Positions 22,600 through 33,340 of a stretch of 64,000 nt of DNA are shown here, in pieces. The notes below the pieces were generated by a model that was not told where the DNA came from, ran no database searches, and saw only the letters and a program-made list of their open reading frames with translations. The number at the start of each line of letters is the position of its first letter. Positions within the stretch are counted from its first letter, which is position 1. The position numbers were made by a program, and so were the translations under genes. The stretch covers positions 506,001 to 570,000 of the forward strand of contig CANUEZ040000199.1 of the NCBI GenBank assembly GCA_948099385.1. The letters run 5' to 3'. The stretch comes from Fasciola hepatica. Its lineage: Eukaryota > Platyhelminthes > Trematoda > Plagiorchiida > Fasciolidae.

Positions 22600-25343
22600 T
22601 AATATTAATAACAATTGTATATTTCGGATGTGCCCGAAGCATGCTAGAATGCATGACCAGATGATTATAGTGATGCCGGAATGACAATTCACAAAGGGGT
22701 ACAACAAGTGCATGCAGAGTATCAGAGAGAGTGTTACAGTGAACTAAAACTGTAGTAATGCCCGGCAAATTTGAAGGTCAAGTTCGAATGATGTCAGTTG
22801 GTCTGAAGTGCATGCATTAGTGGTATATGAAATAATTACCACTGGTGGAAATTCGAACATATTTAAAGGAAATGTTTTTGGTGCGCTACAGAATATGAGA
22901 GGCATATGGATAGAAATCTCGTCGAAGCGTTCGGTGAATTATTCACTTTACGACAGGTATGTCAAGAAGTATTAACATGGAAATATTTCAGTCTGCAAAG
23001 ATGGTAGTATATAAAGTGGTGGCTGTATACTGGAGGAATCATATATGTGGCAAACAATTGCGTATCTCTTGGGAGGGATACTACCAGAGTAATGGTGGCA
23101 GGGAACGGCCGGAGTAAAACAGGTGAGCGTGCGGCAAATTGTTAACTTAATGTAGGGTTGGTATGAAATGTCAAAGCGGAAGTGGAAGACTAATCAATAT
23201 TGACTGTGCGGTTACATCCATTATACAAGTGTTCAGTTCTGCGAGAGGGAAGGTAAAGTAATCCACAGGTAAGTGTACGTCAATAGATGAATGCTGTGTC
23301 GTATGTACCATGCAAAAATGACAGATCAATAAAACTGCACAGGTATATCGCGGGAAGCGGCAGTGGATCAACGAATATAGAAATAAAATATATCAGCCGG
23401 TGCAGAAAGTGGTGTGATTTAGAGGCTGCATACGGGGTCAGTTTCGATAATATAACACGAATGCAACATCTGGAAGATCAAAGGTCTCGATAACGGTGAT
23501 GGTATAGTAAGTAGACGGTGAGTGTCACATTTCTAATGACCAATTTGACAGGTGTAACAAATGATGGGAACGGAGCGGCGATGCAGCATGGGAAGTGTAT
23601 CGAAGACGTTCAGTCGTGGAGGAAACGCAGTGATCTTCAGAGCCCGAACACTCGATGCAACAGCATTGCGGATGCGATCGGATGGACCGATGAAGAGTGC
23701 AGGTAGTTACTAATTACTTCGCTGCCCACTGGAGGACTACTGAAAGATATGTCAGCGCCGGACGTTGTTTTTTTGGTGACCGATGAAGCAATGAACGGTG
23801 ACAAAAAATGTGCCAGTGTTTGAACAGTATTAGCGGGTTCTAACACGGAACGGGCATAATGAAATATGGGATTAAAATGAGTTGTATGAATGCAGTGAGA
23901 TCGAGTAGTCCAGGTTCAATAAGTCTGGTGGGAATCTTGGGGAAAGCGATCGTGAGACGGGCGAAAATGAAGTTGTGTGTAAATCTCGTTTGTCCTGTCC
24001 AGCAAGAGAGGGTCCAAGTTATTCCTGGGAAGTGGAAGGCGACAATCGTCCTTAGGGTGCAGGTTCTGAAAACAAAACGGAGAGGGCTGCAGTCTGGCAA
24101 TTCTACCAGCTGTGGGTTAGGGGAGAAAGACAGAACATCAGTATCATGCCAGTAACAGAAATGGGTGGTCGCGACGGTGAGGTCTTGTTTTTTGGATTAA
24201 ACAACATACGGAAAGCGGATAAGACCGGTACTAGCGACTAATTCTTGTGAGGCTTAGTGAGAGTTACCAAAAAAGCAAGGAAGCGAGAATAGGCGACACT
24301 GGGGGCAAATACTTATGTGTAGTTCGACGAATGGTTTATGGAAGACCACATCGATTGTGGCGGTTAGTTCATCAGAACGAGGCCTGGAATCTCGTGTGTT
24401 GAAATAGGGTCTCAATTTGTAAATATTTGAAGCGTGGATGAGACTGGTACCTTGAGGACCATATTATATATGCTGCTATGTATTTTCTAGCATTATAAAT
24501 GCTCTTATACCTGGCGGAAGCTGAATTTAACAAAAAACAAAAAAAAGAACTTCACCGACTATGGTAAAATCTGAGAGCATGAAAAAAGAATCACCGGAAT
24601 AACGGTGGCCAGTAGGGGGTCGTGGTCAGAAGCGTTGGAAATAGGAAGTGGCTAGACAAACACGTGGAGTGTGCTGTTGACAGTCATGGAATATAGGTGG
24701 GAGTTTGTTCCAGAGGGAAGAATATTTAACAATAAAGAAGTTTGACCGCATGGCAGTCCCGGATACTGGAATCAAGACCATAGTGTCGCTATGTCGTAAA
24801 GAATAGTTAGAGCGAGTTTTGACCTGGGGGGCTGAATTGCAAGATGTACGTTTCACAATGTTGCAAAAGAAAGACAGGTTCATTCGTAGACGGCGCAGCC
24901 ATAGGGGCTCTAGGTGCAATATTTCACATCTTTCCATATAATTTAAAGGCGAGGAATATCCTAGTAGTTGTTTGGTAAATCTACGTTGTACATTCTCAAT
25001 TGCAAATCTGTCAATCTGCCGCATGTTAGAAAAGACGACAGTGCAATATTCCAGAAGTGGTCTGACATGAGTTTTAAAAATGCTTAGCTTGCTCTCTGTA
25101 AGACTGAAGGTTCTATTAATCAGACCAATTAGCCGTCTAGCTTTAGCAACCTGCACGGCCGAATGTTCGGAGAAATAAAATGTACAAGAATATTGTAATC
25201 CCAAGTCCCTTACTTCCGGACTGTTGGGGATGAACTGATCATTAATTTTAAGCATGCCCGCGGGAACCTGACACTTATACATAAGGATACAACTTTTGAC
25301 AGCGGAGAATTTCATAAAACATTGGGTGCTCCATGAGTCTAGC
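22600..25343 (-). mobile_element. CR1-like LINE, AAT-tailed family, 5'-truncated copy
   Basis: It is nearly identical to the corresponding parts of 38,946-43,944. It starts at a degenerate AAT tail (TTAATATTAATAACAATTG), has a roughly 2 kb 3'UTR (22,613-24,640) and runs into the RT, where similarity stops abruptly at GAGTCTAGC (25,343). Starting at the 3' tail and ending inside the RT is what a 5'-truncated retroposition product looks like. About 227 bp present in the sister copy (about 43,073-43,299) are missing at about 24,696. Confidence 0.75.
24626..25343 (-). pseudogene. RT thumb/C-terminal part of the 22.6-25.3 kb LINE (truncated, with deletion)
   Basis: From about 25,330 the frame reads KFSAVKSCILMYKCQVPAG, YSCTFYFSEHSAVQVAKARR, HVRPLLEYCTVVFSNM, NVQRRFTKQLLGYSSPLNY and YSSLWNKLPP, practically the same as the sister copy at 43.3-43.9 kb. 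It lacks the palm. After YSSLWNKLPP the coding end is lost through a roughly 227 bp deletion, and the frame continues into 3'UTR. The first residues of the open frame (25,444-25,344) are unrelated flank. Confidence 0.75.
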
Positions 25344-27540
25344 CCATAGAGGAACTTTCCATAGCCCCTCCATCCGATCGTAACTTTATACGTAATTGCC
25401 TTTTTCGCTACTCCTGGGTGTGGTCTGTGGTCTGTTTTCCCCACGTTCGGACGACGCTATGGTAAGGGTGCCGTTGACATCAGGGGTTTTGCCAGCATGG
25501 GCTGGGAAAATGCAGAGTGGGACTATGCGAACACACGGAGTGGGACAAAGAACGTTGTAAAGCACAAGCCAGCTTACGTGTATCAGTCTCATACAGCGCC
25601 AAACCATGCCTAAGACCATCAGAGACCATCCCGGGCTAGCTGGCGTAGATGGGTTTAGCTCTGCTGATGGGACATCGTGTGGTGCATAGGAGGGAATGTG
25701 ATAGTAGCTGGTGGGTGGTAAATACAGAGATGAGACGAGAGGGCAGGCCACAAAGTATATGTTAGCAGGTGGGCTTCTGCGATAAGAGATTCTGAAATGA
25801 GATGATTAGGAAAGGCGAAATAAGGCCGGATATAAAACCCAGGCGGATGGTAGTAGCCAAGATGAACGGGAATGCAGTGAAAAGATCAAGTAAAGTGGCG
25901 GACGGCTGAACTCAGTGTCTTAGGGTCCAATGACATACCTATTTGCTGCAGAGACATCTAAGGCTAAGAACCTTAGACTGGTTGGAAATAGAACACGAAA
26001 TTTGTCTAGAATTAGGAGAACCGGCAAGCATTAAATTGGGTATAGTTACAAAAGTCAGCAAATTGTAGCTACCCTAGTATAGATCGTATGCAATATAACG
26101 TAAAAGAAAATAGTTGCCCTGGCGTTTGTCATCGAGCGAGAAGCGAAAGTTCTAGTGCAGCAATCCTAGTAAGCAAACCGGTCTTCTTAGGTCAACTCTT
26201 CAGTGACGGTCTGGCCGGTAAGAAGGATCATATTGGGAACAGTCATGAAGTGATCAAGCGAGCCCCTTAACTGGCACATTGAGAGACTCTCACAGATGTC
26301 TAGTGGGAGTTTATTCCATAACTTTGAGTATTTTATAAGGAAGAAGTTACATCTTAACGCTAATTTTGATCTAGGAATAGAGAGCTGCAGTGACCGACGG
26401 CGTAGGGCATAATTCGTGGAGGAAAGGAGACGAATGGGTTCAGTACACGAAAAGTCCGTACGGTGGTACAGATTGAACAGGAAGCATAAATTGAGCTTCA
26501 TGCGACGCAGCCGTAGAGGAGCAAGACTGAGTAGGGTGCATCAATCCTTGTAACACGAACTGTAGGAAAATCCCACTAATTGTTTGGTGAACTGACGTTG
26601 CACGTACTCCAGAGAAATGCGGTTAGATTTCGTCATGTTCGTGAAGATAATTGGACAGTATTCAAGGAGAGGCCTGGCGTGAGCCTTGGTAATGAGCAGC
26701 TTGCAATCATTTAGCCGAAAAGTTTTGGAGGTGAGATCAGTGGTTCTTCTCGTCTTTGCGATCTGGGGTGGATTATACTCAGACAACCTGAAGCTGCAAG
26801 ACTAATGAAGACCAAGTTCGCGAACTAAAGGGCTGTACGAACTAAGTAGGTCGTGGATAAACAGGGTTCGGGGGACAACTTGACATCTGAATGTTATGTA
26901 GCAGCTCTTGAAGGTCGAGAATTTCATACTTCATGAATTGCACCTATCCCCGAGTCGCTTTAGCTCACCATAAATTTCATCCAGCATAATGTTAGGGTTC
27001 TGACGAGGAAACTCATAGACTATCTTATCGTCATCAGCGAAAAGGAATGGGGTACCATGGTGCAAGATGGAAAATATATCATTTATGTAGATGAGAAAAA
27101 GTAAAGGACCGAGTACACTGCCTTGTATAGCTCCACTGGTGACTGGAGCAGGCTGTGAGAAACACCCATCAATGGAAACCACTCTTGAGGCGTTCGATAG
27201 ATATGATGTTGGCTACGTTAAAAGGGGACCGGAAAAGCTATGAGCTTTGAGTTTGGTTAGTAATAAAGCTTTAGGAACGCGGTCGAACGCCTTTGTCATA
27301 TCAAGGTATATAATGATGATGGATTTACTGTTGTCGGCGGCCGCCGTTATGAGGTTAGAAAAGTCGTGCTGGCAAGTGGTGCATGAACGTGACTGCTGCC
27401 CACTATGGATGATGTTATTGGACAATGTGGAGTCAGACATCCGCAGTTTGATCAAGCTTTCCATCAACCTGGAAGCAATTGGAGTATGGCTGATAGGTCC
27501 GTCAAAAGTCTGGAGCACACGCAGAAGCAGTGCAGGGAAT
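25344..27540 (-). mobile_element. CR1-like LINE copy G (RT and 3' part)
   Basis: The RT is readable from 27,518 to 26,187 on the minus strand. The 0.8 kb to the left would be its 3'UTR and shows no genes. To the right, similarity changes at about 27,540 into a 3'UTR fragment of the AAT-tailed family, which suggests that G inserted into, or next to, that fragment. Confidence 0.5.
26187..27518 (-). pseudogene. Reverse transcriptase of LINE copy G (nonsense mutations, one frame)
   Basis: One frame carries SRSCTTCQHDFSNLI, IIYLDMTKAFDRV (catalytic Asp), SGAIQGSVLGPLLFLIYIND, LFADDDKIVYEF, LLITKAHARPLLEYC, QRQFTKQLVGFSY and YSKLWNKLPLDI. It is interrupted only by stops, including codons at 27,213, 26,931, about 26,802 (where Tyr is usual) and 26,541. 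Decay by point nonsense mutation without a frameshift over 1.3 kb is unlike copies A and I. Confidence 0.75.
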
Positions 27541-28700
27541 AGTTAAAGCTGGTGGGACTTCGAACATATTCGAAAGATAATTTGTTGATCTCTGTAAAGA
27601 TGGGAATTTATTGAGCGGATTGTAGAGAATTTCTTACAAGCTGCGGGACATTAAAGGCGCATGGACGGAACTCTCTTCGATGCATTCTGCGAATTGTTCA
27701 CCTCATGCTAGGTGTGCCAAGAGGTCTCAACATGGAAATATTTTAGTCTACAGAGGTGGTGCATGGGGGTGGCTAGATACTGGCGGAATCCGATACATAG
27801 CAAATAAACAAAGTATCTTGAGGGAGAGGGACTACCAGAGTGTTAGTGCAAGGGAACGGCCTTAGGCAAACAGGTGAGCGAGTTTTTACCTTTATGCAGG
27901 GTTGAGCTTTGAAAGCCAAAGTGGAAATGGATGATGAATCAACGTGGACTGCATGGCTACAGCGAATACACTGGTCGCGGAGGGTGGCGGTGGTGCGACG
28001 GCTACGGAACAAGACGCATCCGTCCATGGAGGTGGCGGTAGAATTTAGCCGCTGGATACACGGCCAGTTTATCTAATATAACGTACCGGTGCCACATGTG
28101 GAGTGAGAGAGGGGCTGCCTGATTGAAGTTGTAGGACAAGTGATGGATTGTGGACGGGTGTTGAGCCTGCCATTTCTAACGACCACTTTGACAGGCGTGA
28201 AAATCGATGATGACAGAGAGGCAAAGCTGCATGAAAAGTATATCAAAAACTTTCAGGCATTAAGGAAACTTGGTGATCTCCAAAATCCGAATAACTCGAC
28301 GGGATGCAACGTTGAAGACCATCGGATGGACTGCTGAAGGGTGCAAATAATCGCCAATCACTTCACGGCCCACTAGAGGACTACGGAAAGATATGTCAGC
28401 GCAGGAATTATTTTGTTGACCGGTGAGGAAGCAAACGGTGGCAATAAAAGTGCCAATAATAGTGCAAAATGTCGGAGTTTTACCTTGGGGAACGGACATG
28501 GTTATTTTGGGACAGAAGAGAGGGCAGAGACACAACTTAGGGAAGGTAGGCAATGGAGTACCTGCCAAGATCGACGAGTATTCACACAAGATACAACTAT
28601 GAATGGATGTTAGATAGAGGTGGAAGCAAATCACGGCTGCGTGCATGGACTGCGGTAAACTGACGGTGATAAATTGAGCCGCATAGCTGCTGAACACTCT
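27541..28700 (-). mobile_element. Diverged 3'UTR fragment of the AAT-tailed LINE family
   Basis: It aligns by eye with 22,834-23,860: GGGACTTCGAACATATTCG, GGGAACGGCCTTAGGCAAAC, CGGATGGACTGCTGAAGG and GGCCCACTAGAGGACTACGG correspond in order to the same landmarks there. It is clearly more diverged than the 22.6 and 41.2 kb copies are from each other. The tail-proximal 200 bp are missing on the left. Confidence 0.6.
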
Positions 28701-28781
28701 TCTTTATTGTTGGGTATTTCTACAGGTTCCTAGAAATTAAATCAGCTGTTTTCCGGGAAGTCGTCCCAAAATTTACACAAA

Positions 28782-29306
28782 TTGCAAAGATCAATTTCGA
28801 ATACTATAGGCATGCCTGGTACCCGAAACCGCCAACGAAAGATTGGAGTTAAGAAACCGCTAACACAACTGAACAAATGCGCTGTACCATCGGTAGACAT
28901 CGTGAAGGATACTGGCTTTGATGTCCATATTTGTCAGGACTTTGGGGACATCACAACAAGATTCACCATCCTGGATGAAAATATAACCAAGGTAGTTCTT
29001 TTACTGTGCCTGATAGACCCCAGGGCAAACTATAAGCAACAGCGGCTTGAACCTGCTACCGGCTTTCTTAAATCTATTTCTACCGAGATCTTAAAGCGCA
29101 TCTCAGAGAGAGAAAATGCGATAGCCTTCCATCTCCGGGACAAGATGCCAGTATCACGAATGAAATACACTCTGTTCAGGGCTGCTTGCATAGAGCACCG
29201 TTCATGCATATGCATAAGGCTACACCAGCTTTCGCCATGCCACAATGGTCCTATCCTCCTCCACTTCCATTCCGATCAGAAGCCAAGGAAACTTATCAAA
29301 AAGTAA
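28782..29306 (+). pseudogene. ORF1 of LINE copy D (N-terminal part open)
   Basis: The 174-codon frame contains NAIAFHLRDKMPVSRMKYTL and CICIRLHQLSPCHNGPILLH followed by KPRKLIKK. This lines up with NAVVFNIPDRIPVEKVKHNL and CFRLRKNIQRKSCPVLFKF of the intact ORF1 at 46.4-48.0 kb, i.e. the RRM-like core. A stop ends the frame at 29,306. A Pro-rich frame at 30,273-30,779 probably represents the C-terminal half after frame changes. Confidence 0.55.
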
Positions 29307-30789
29307 TCCTAGCTTTCACTGAAAGCTGCGTATAAATCAGTTAGGACAACGGCCTAATAGACCCCCCTTCTAAGGGAAGCCTCAAGGGCAACCGTCCAAA
29401 CAGTATCTCCCACCAGTACTCAACAAACCATCCTGCGGCTGGGCTCCGCCCAGCCTCAGCCATGCAATCACCATCCCTCAACCGGGCAAGCTCCGCATCA
29501 ACTTATGTGCCTGCCGATCGGAAAAGTTCACCCCCGTCGGAATACCGGGCAATATTCAGCGGACTATAGGTAATTTTGGTTGCAGCTTTCATCCCAATCG
29601 CAAATTATCTACCTTCCCTGCTTCTTAAAACGGCATTGTAGATCGGGCATTAGGAACCTCTCTATCACTTGCCGTACTTCCACCAAATAAGCAGATTTGT
29701 GTGATGCGGGATACCTCTGCTCCCTTTGCCTCATCTAGCGGGGCCCGTCCGCCTATACCTCTTGCCGTTACTAGATATTCCGATGGTTCCAGAAACATTA
29801 CCAAGCCAACAAAACGTGGAAACGCGAGATCCACTCCGGTCCGTCATCACATACTATCGGGTCGGATGAAGCCACATTTCCAGGGCCCCCTGCCACATAA
29901 TCTGCGTTCAAACCTGAAAACAATGGGCGAACACCCGAGGGCTCCCAGTGGCAACTGCTCTGATCCAACCAGAAACCCGAAGTCAATCCTGCTGGCCCTG
30001 GGCCTATGGAAGTTACTAGTTAGTTAAGGACACATGCATCCAGCCTAATCGAGCTGCACTTGAAGCCCCAAGATACTCACAATAGGACCCGACCCACACC
30101 CAATCCCTCTCAACATCGAGCCTCTACATGGACCCTATAGCCGGCTTTTGATTCTTGTTCAGCCCTACCTTGTATCCCTTCACTGATGTTACAGGTTGCC
30201 GCGATATCGAAAAAGGGTTTCTAACAGACCTTTCCTTCCACCTCTGACCCAACATACTTCCGCCTCCCCATCTTGCACCTCTCCAAAACGGACATTTTGT
30301 TTCACCCTCTCGTGGTTCTCCATGCAACTTTTCATCATCTGCATAAACCCTTTCCCCTAACATTCCTGCCCCCCATTTCCTCCCTCCGCGGACTACTTAG
30401 GTGCAGTCCGCAACCTTTGCACAAGCCTCAACTTCCACTCCGCTCAAGAACCACTCCTATTTTTCCGTCCTTATCCCACACTCGACCACAAAACCGAAAT
30501 CGTAGCAACCTCCAGGAAAAAGCACCAGCCATCCATAAAAAGCTACCACCACTATCTCCCCTCAGCTCCTTCTGCGCCTCACCAACCACCTCCATGATTC
30601 GGACATTTCAAGAAGACCCGCTTAACCTTTCCTCGGGGTACACCCACCTTGAATGCCCGGTAGGGTATATGGCCAAAGGCGCAACTTCTCCATCAGAAGT
30701 GCCAACGAGATGGGCAGAGCTTCAGCTGTCCATCGTGATCCGCCCTTCATCTGACGAACCTCCTTCACTTAGTCAATGAAACCAATGAT

Positions 30790-31375
30790 CCATCTACTGA
30801 GAACCTAACCAAAAATACCTTCCAAATCTTTCTTACTAAGGTCCGCTCACTCCTCCAAGAATTTCTCTCACTTCCCGCTGGATATCGTACTAGTTACCGG
30901 GCTGACTGGTCGCACCCGAATAAACCACTTTTCCATACCAAGTTGCCAAGCCACCGACAACCGTAGATCCGGCCAGCGTGGAGGTGGCCGCATCGTCTAT
31001 ACAAGACATATTTGCAGTGGATATATTTCATCATCCTATACCTGACAAAAATGTTGGGGCTCCGTCTGGGTCACTGTCAAAGAAGATCAACAACTACTCC
31101 TCGTAGGACGCTTTTACTGTCCGCCAAACCAGGATATCCACGAGTTGACTACGATGATAGACGCATTCAGCTGGGTCTCTGACCTCCCTTCAACGGCCAA
31201 AATCTTAGCTGGCAAGTTCAGTGCCTGAGATCTGCTGGCAATCCTTGATACATCCCCAAAATTCCATGATTTTTTTCGTGTATCCATTTTGGCAACTACG
31301 CACAGTTTTCTTCGCTCCTCGACTCGAGGGGAAAATATATTAGACCTTATCTTCACCACTGGTGTCTAGAGTTAA
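30790..31375 (+). pseudogene. Endonuclease remnant of LINE copy D
   Basis: Frames show KVRSLLQEFLSLP, then LLLVGRFYCPPNQDIHEL (compare IVSCIYRPPNTSQ), LPSTAKILAGKFSA (from AGDFNAP, catalytic Asp lost) and GENILDLIFTTGV. It is broken by stops and at least one frameshift. Confidence 0.5.
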
Positions 31376-31899
31376 GGCACCCAAATCTTTAGTTGCTTTA
31401 CGGTTGTTGACCAAAACATAGTATTCTGTGTTTTACCGGCACCCTGGCCTCACACCAATAAGTCATCAGAAAAACCTCCCGATCACCAACAAGCAGTACC
31501 ACAGAGGTCACTGGAGCTGTCCGTCCTATTTATTCAGTTCACAAAACTGAGAAAAATTCATTCTGTCGAATGACGTGGAGGTCTCGGTTGCCCAACTGTA
31601 TTACAATCTCCACTGCTGCCTCGGTAAGATCACTCTAGTCTTAGGAACCATGTTGGGCAACCAGCCGAACTCTGGAGGTCGTCTTATAGGTAACCCAGCA
31701 ACCATCCAACCAAATTCCAATAAAACGAGGGACTTCTCCATGTATCTCAAATAATCCGCATACGCGGTAGGATGAAATTGCTTCAAGATTCTTCTAAGAA
31801 GAAACAAGCACTAGATTTCCTAAGTCATCCAAGCAAAGTGGAAGCACTGGCCAGGTTGATGAATGTTAAAAACAAGCAAGACAATCAAGCCAATCCCAT

Positions 31900-33340
31900 G
31901 ATTGAAAAATAACGATACTTACTTGGATAGCCCCCAATTGATTGTGGATGCTTTATGTACTTACTTTGCCTCCGCTTTAACGACGAACGATACCACTTCC
32001 GTCCCCCTCCTAAGTGCGGTGGTATCGGAAACCTTTTCAACGGTTGTGTTTCAATCCGATGGGGTTTCATCCCCAGTAGCAAAAAGAAGACGGTCTCACA
32101 GACAAGTACCAGGCGCTTTGCCGGCATTCATTTTCCGTGCAGGTGGTATAGACTTTCCAATGTTGTTGACAACCATGTTCAGTCTGTCACTGGGGTGCAG
32201 TGTTTCCCCTCTTAGCGGAAGACTTCCACTTCACACTTACGCACAAAAAAGGATCTCATCTATATCCAATCGACCATCGATCGGTGCACCACTCACCGGC
32301 CGTGTCTAAAACCATGGACAAATTGATTAGGCAACGGCTGATACGTCATCTTCCCAACCATAATATGATCTAAATGACAGGTCCAGCGCGGCAGGCATGA
32401 CACGCTTCCTCAGCCTGGTTAAGGGGGCAGTCGACATTGGTAAACTGCCGATCGTGATTTTTTTGGACTTGACCAAATCGTTCGACCGAGTATCCCACCT
32501 CAGGTAAATACAAAAGATCGAAACATGGAATCGTGGGCTCAAAACTCGCTTGGTTCTTATCTTTTTTATCAGCTCAAGTCCAGGTAGTAAGTATCAGCAA
32601 AGCCTTGTCCAAACCCCGTCAGGTAACTGGCAGTATGATACAAGGTAGTGTACCAGACCCACTCTTTTTCTTTGTGTACTCATGAGATTTATTGAATTTT
32701 TTCTGAAAAGGAGTTCCCTTCCTGTTGGCAAAGAATATGAAAGTCGTGTGCACTTTTGAGCCCTTAGAGTTGACCTCCGCTGTAGATGGCATTACAAGGG
32801 AATTTGCTTTCTCTCAGTTCCTGGGATGATGATTGGAAGATGAGATTCTCCGCCGGGGAAAGTAATATTGTCACATATAAGCTTCGTGTCCCCAATGAAA
32901 CGTTTAGGACAAACAACCAGTTTAAATGCAATAACTCTCAGGTACGCGACTTGGGTCCACGCTATTCATGAACGTTCGACTTTTCGGAAAAAGCAGTCTT
33001 CCAAGTGGCTAAAGCGTGATATACCATCGGGCCCACACATCACACTTCCGCGTTTTTAGAGAGCGGACTAAGTATTTTCCGGTCCCATTTCGGGCCTCTT
33101 CTGGAATGCGGCTCAATTATTTGTTCGAACATGCGACAAACGGACCAAGTAGCATTCGAGAATATACAACGAGCACTCACAAAACAGCTTCCAGGTTTTC
33201 CTTTCCCCACAAATTCTATGGAACGTTATGATCTGCTGAAAACCGGGCTTTTATGGCTATGCGGTCTTGCTATTAACCATCCATCCTTTCACTATATCCT
33301 AAAGAAGAGATCATGTAGTTCAGCACCTCAGGTGTGAATC
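31900..33340 (+). pseudogene. Reverse transcriptase remnant of LINE copy D
   Basis: An open stretch at 31,902-32,309 reads DSPQLIVDALCTYFASALTT and later FIFRAGGIDFPMLLTTMFSL, matching SQEISEAFSAYFASSLTT and FSLGDTDIPFLLSKVFNLSM of the 44-46 kb copy (fingers). Downstream, SMIQGSVPDPLFFFVYS, FLLAKNMKVVCTFEP (FADD lost) and NIQRALTKQLPGFPFPTNSM can be read in shifting frames. It is inactive. Confidence 0.6.

Larger units (their letters stand above)
28701..33340 (+). mobile_element. CR1-like LINE copy D, decayed, plus strand
   Basis: In order on the plus strand: ORF1 (28,782-29,306 and Pro-rich frames to 30.8 kb), endonuclease remnant (30.8-31.4 kb) and RT remnant (31.9-33.3 kb). The order and motifs match the intact LINE at 43-48 kb. 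The RT catalytic box has become LAKN and there are many stops. A 3' end could not be located; pyrimidine-rich sequence continues beyond 33.4 kb. Confidence 0.6.

Noticed and set aside
23859..24155. Plus-strand frame conserved at 42,245-42,544
   Set aside because: Conserved only because both are recent copies of one LINE 3'UTR. No domain, and the frame shows an indel between copies.
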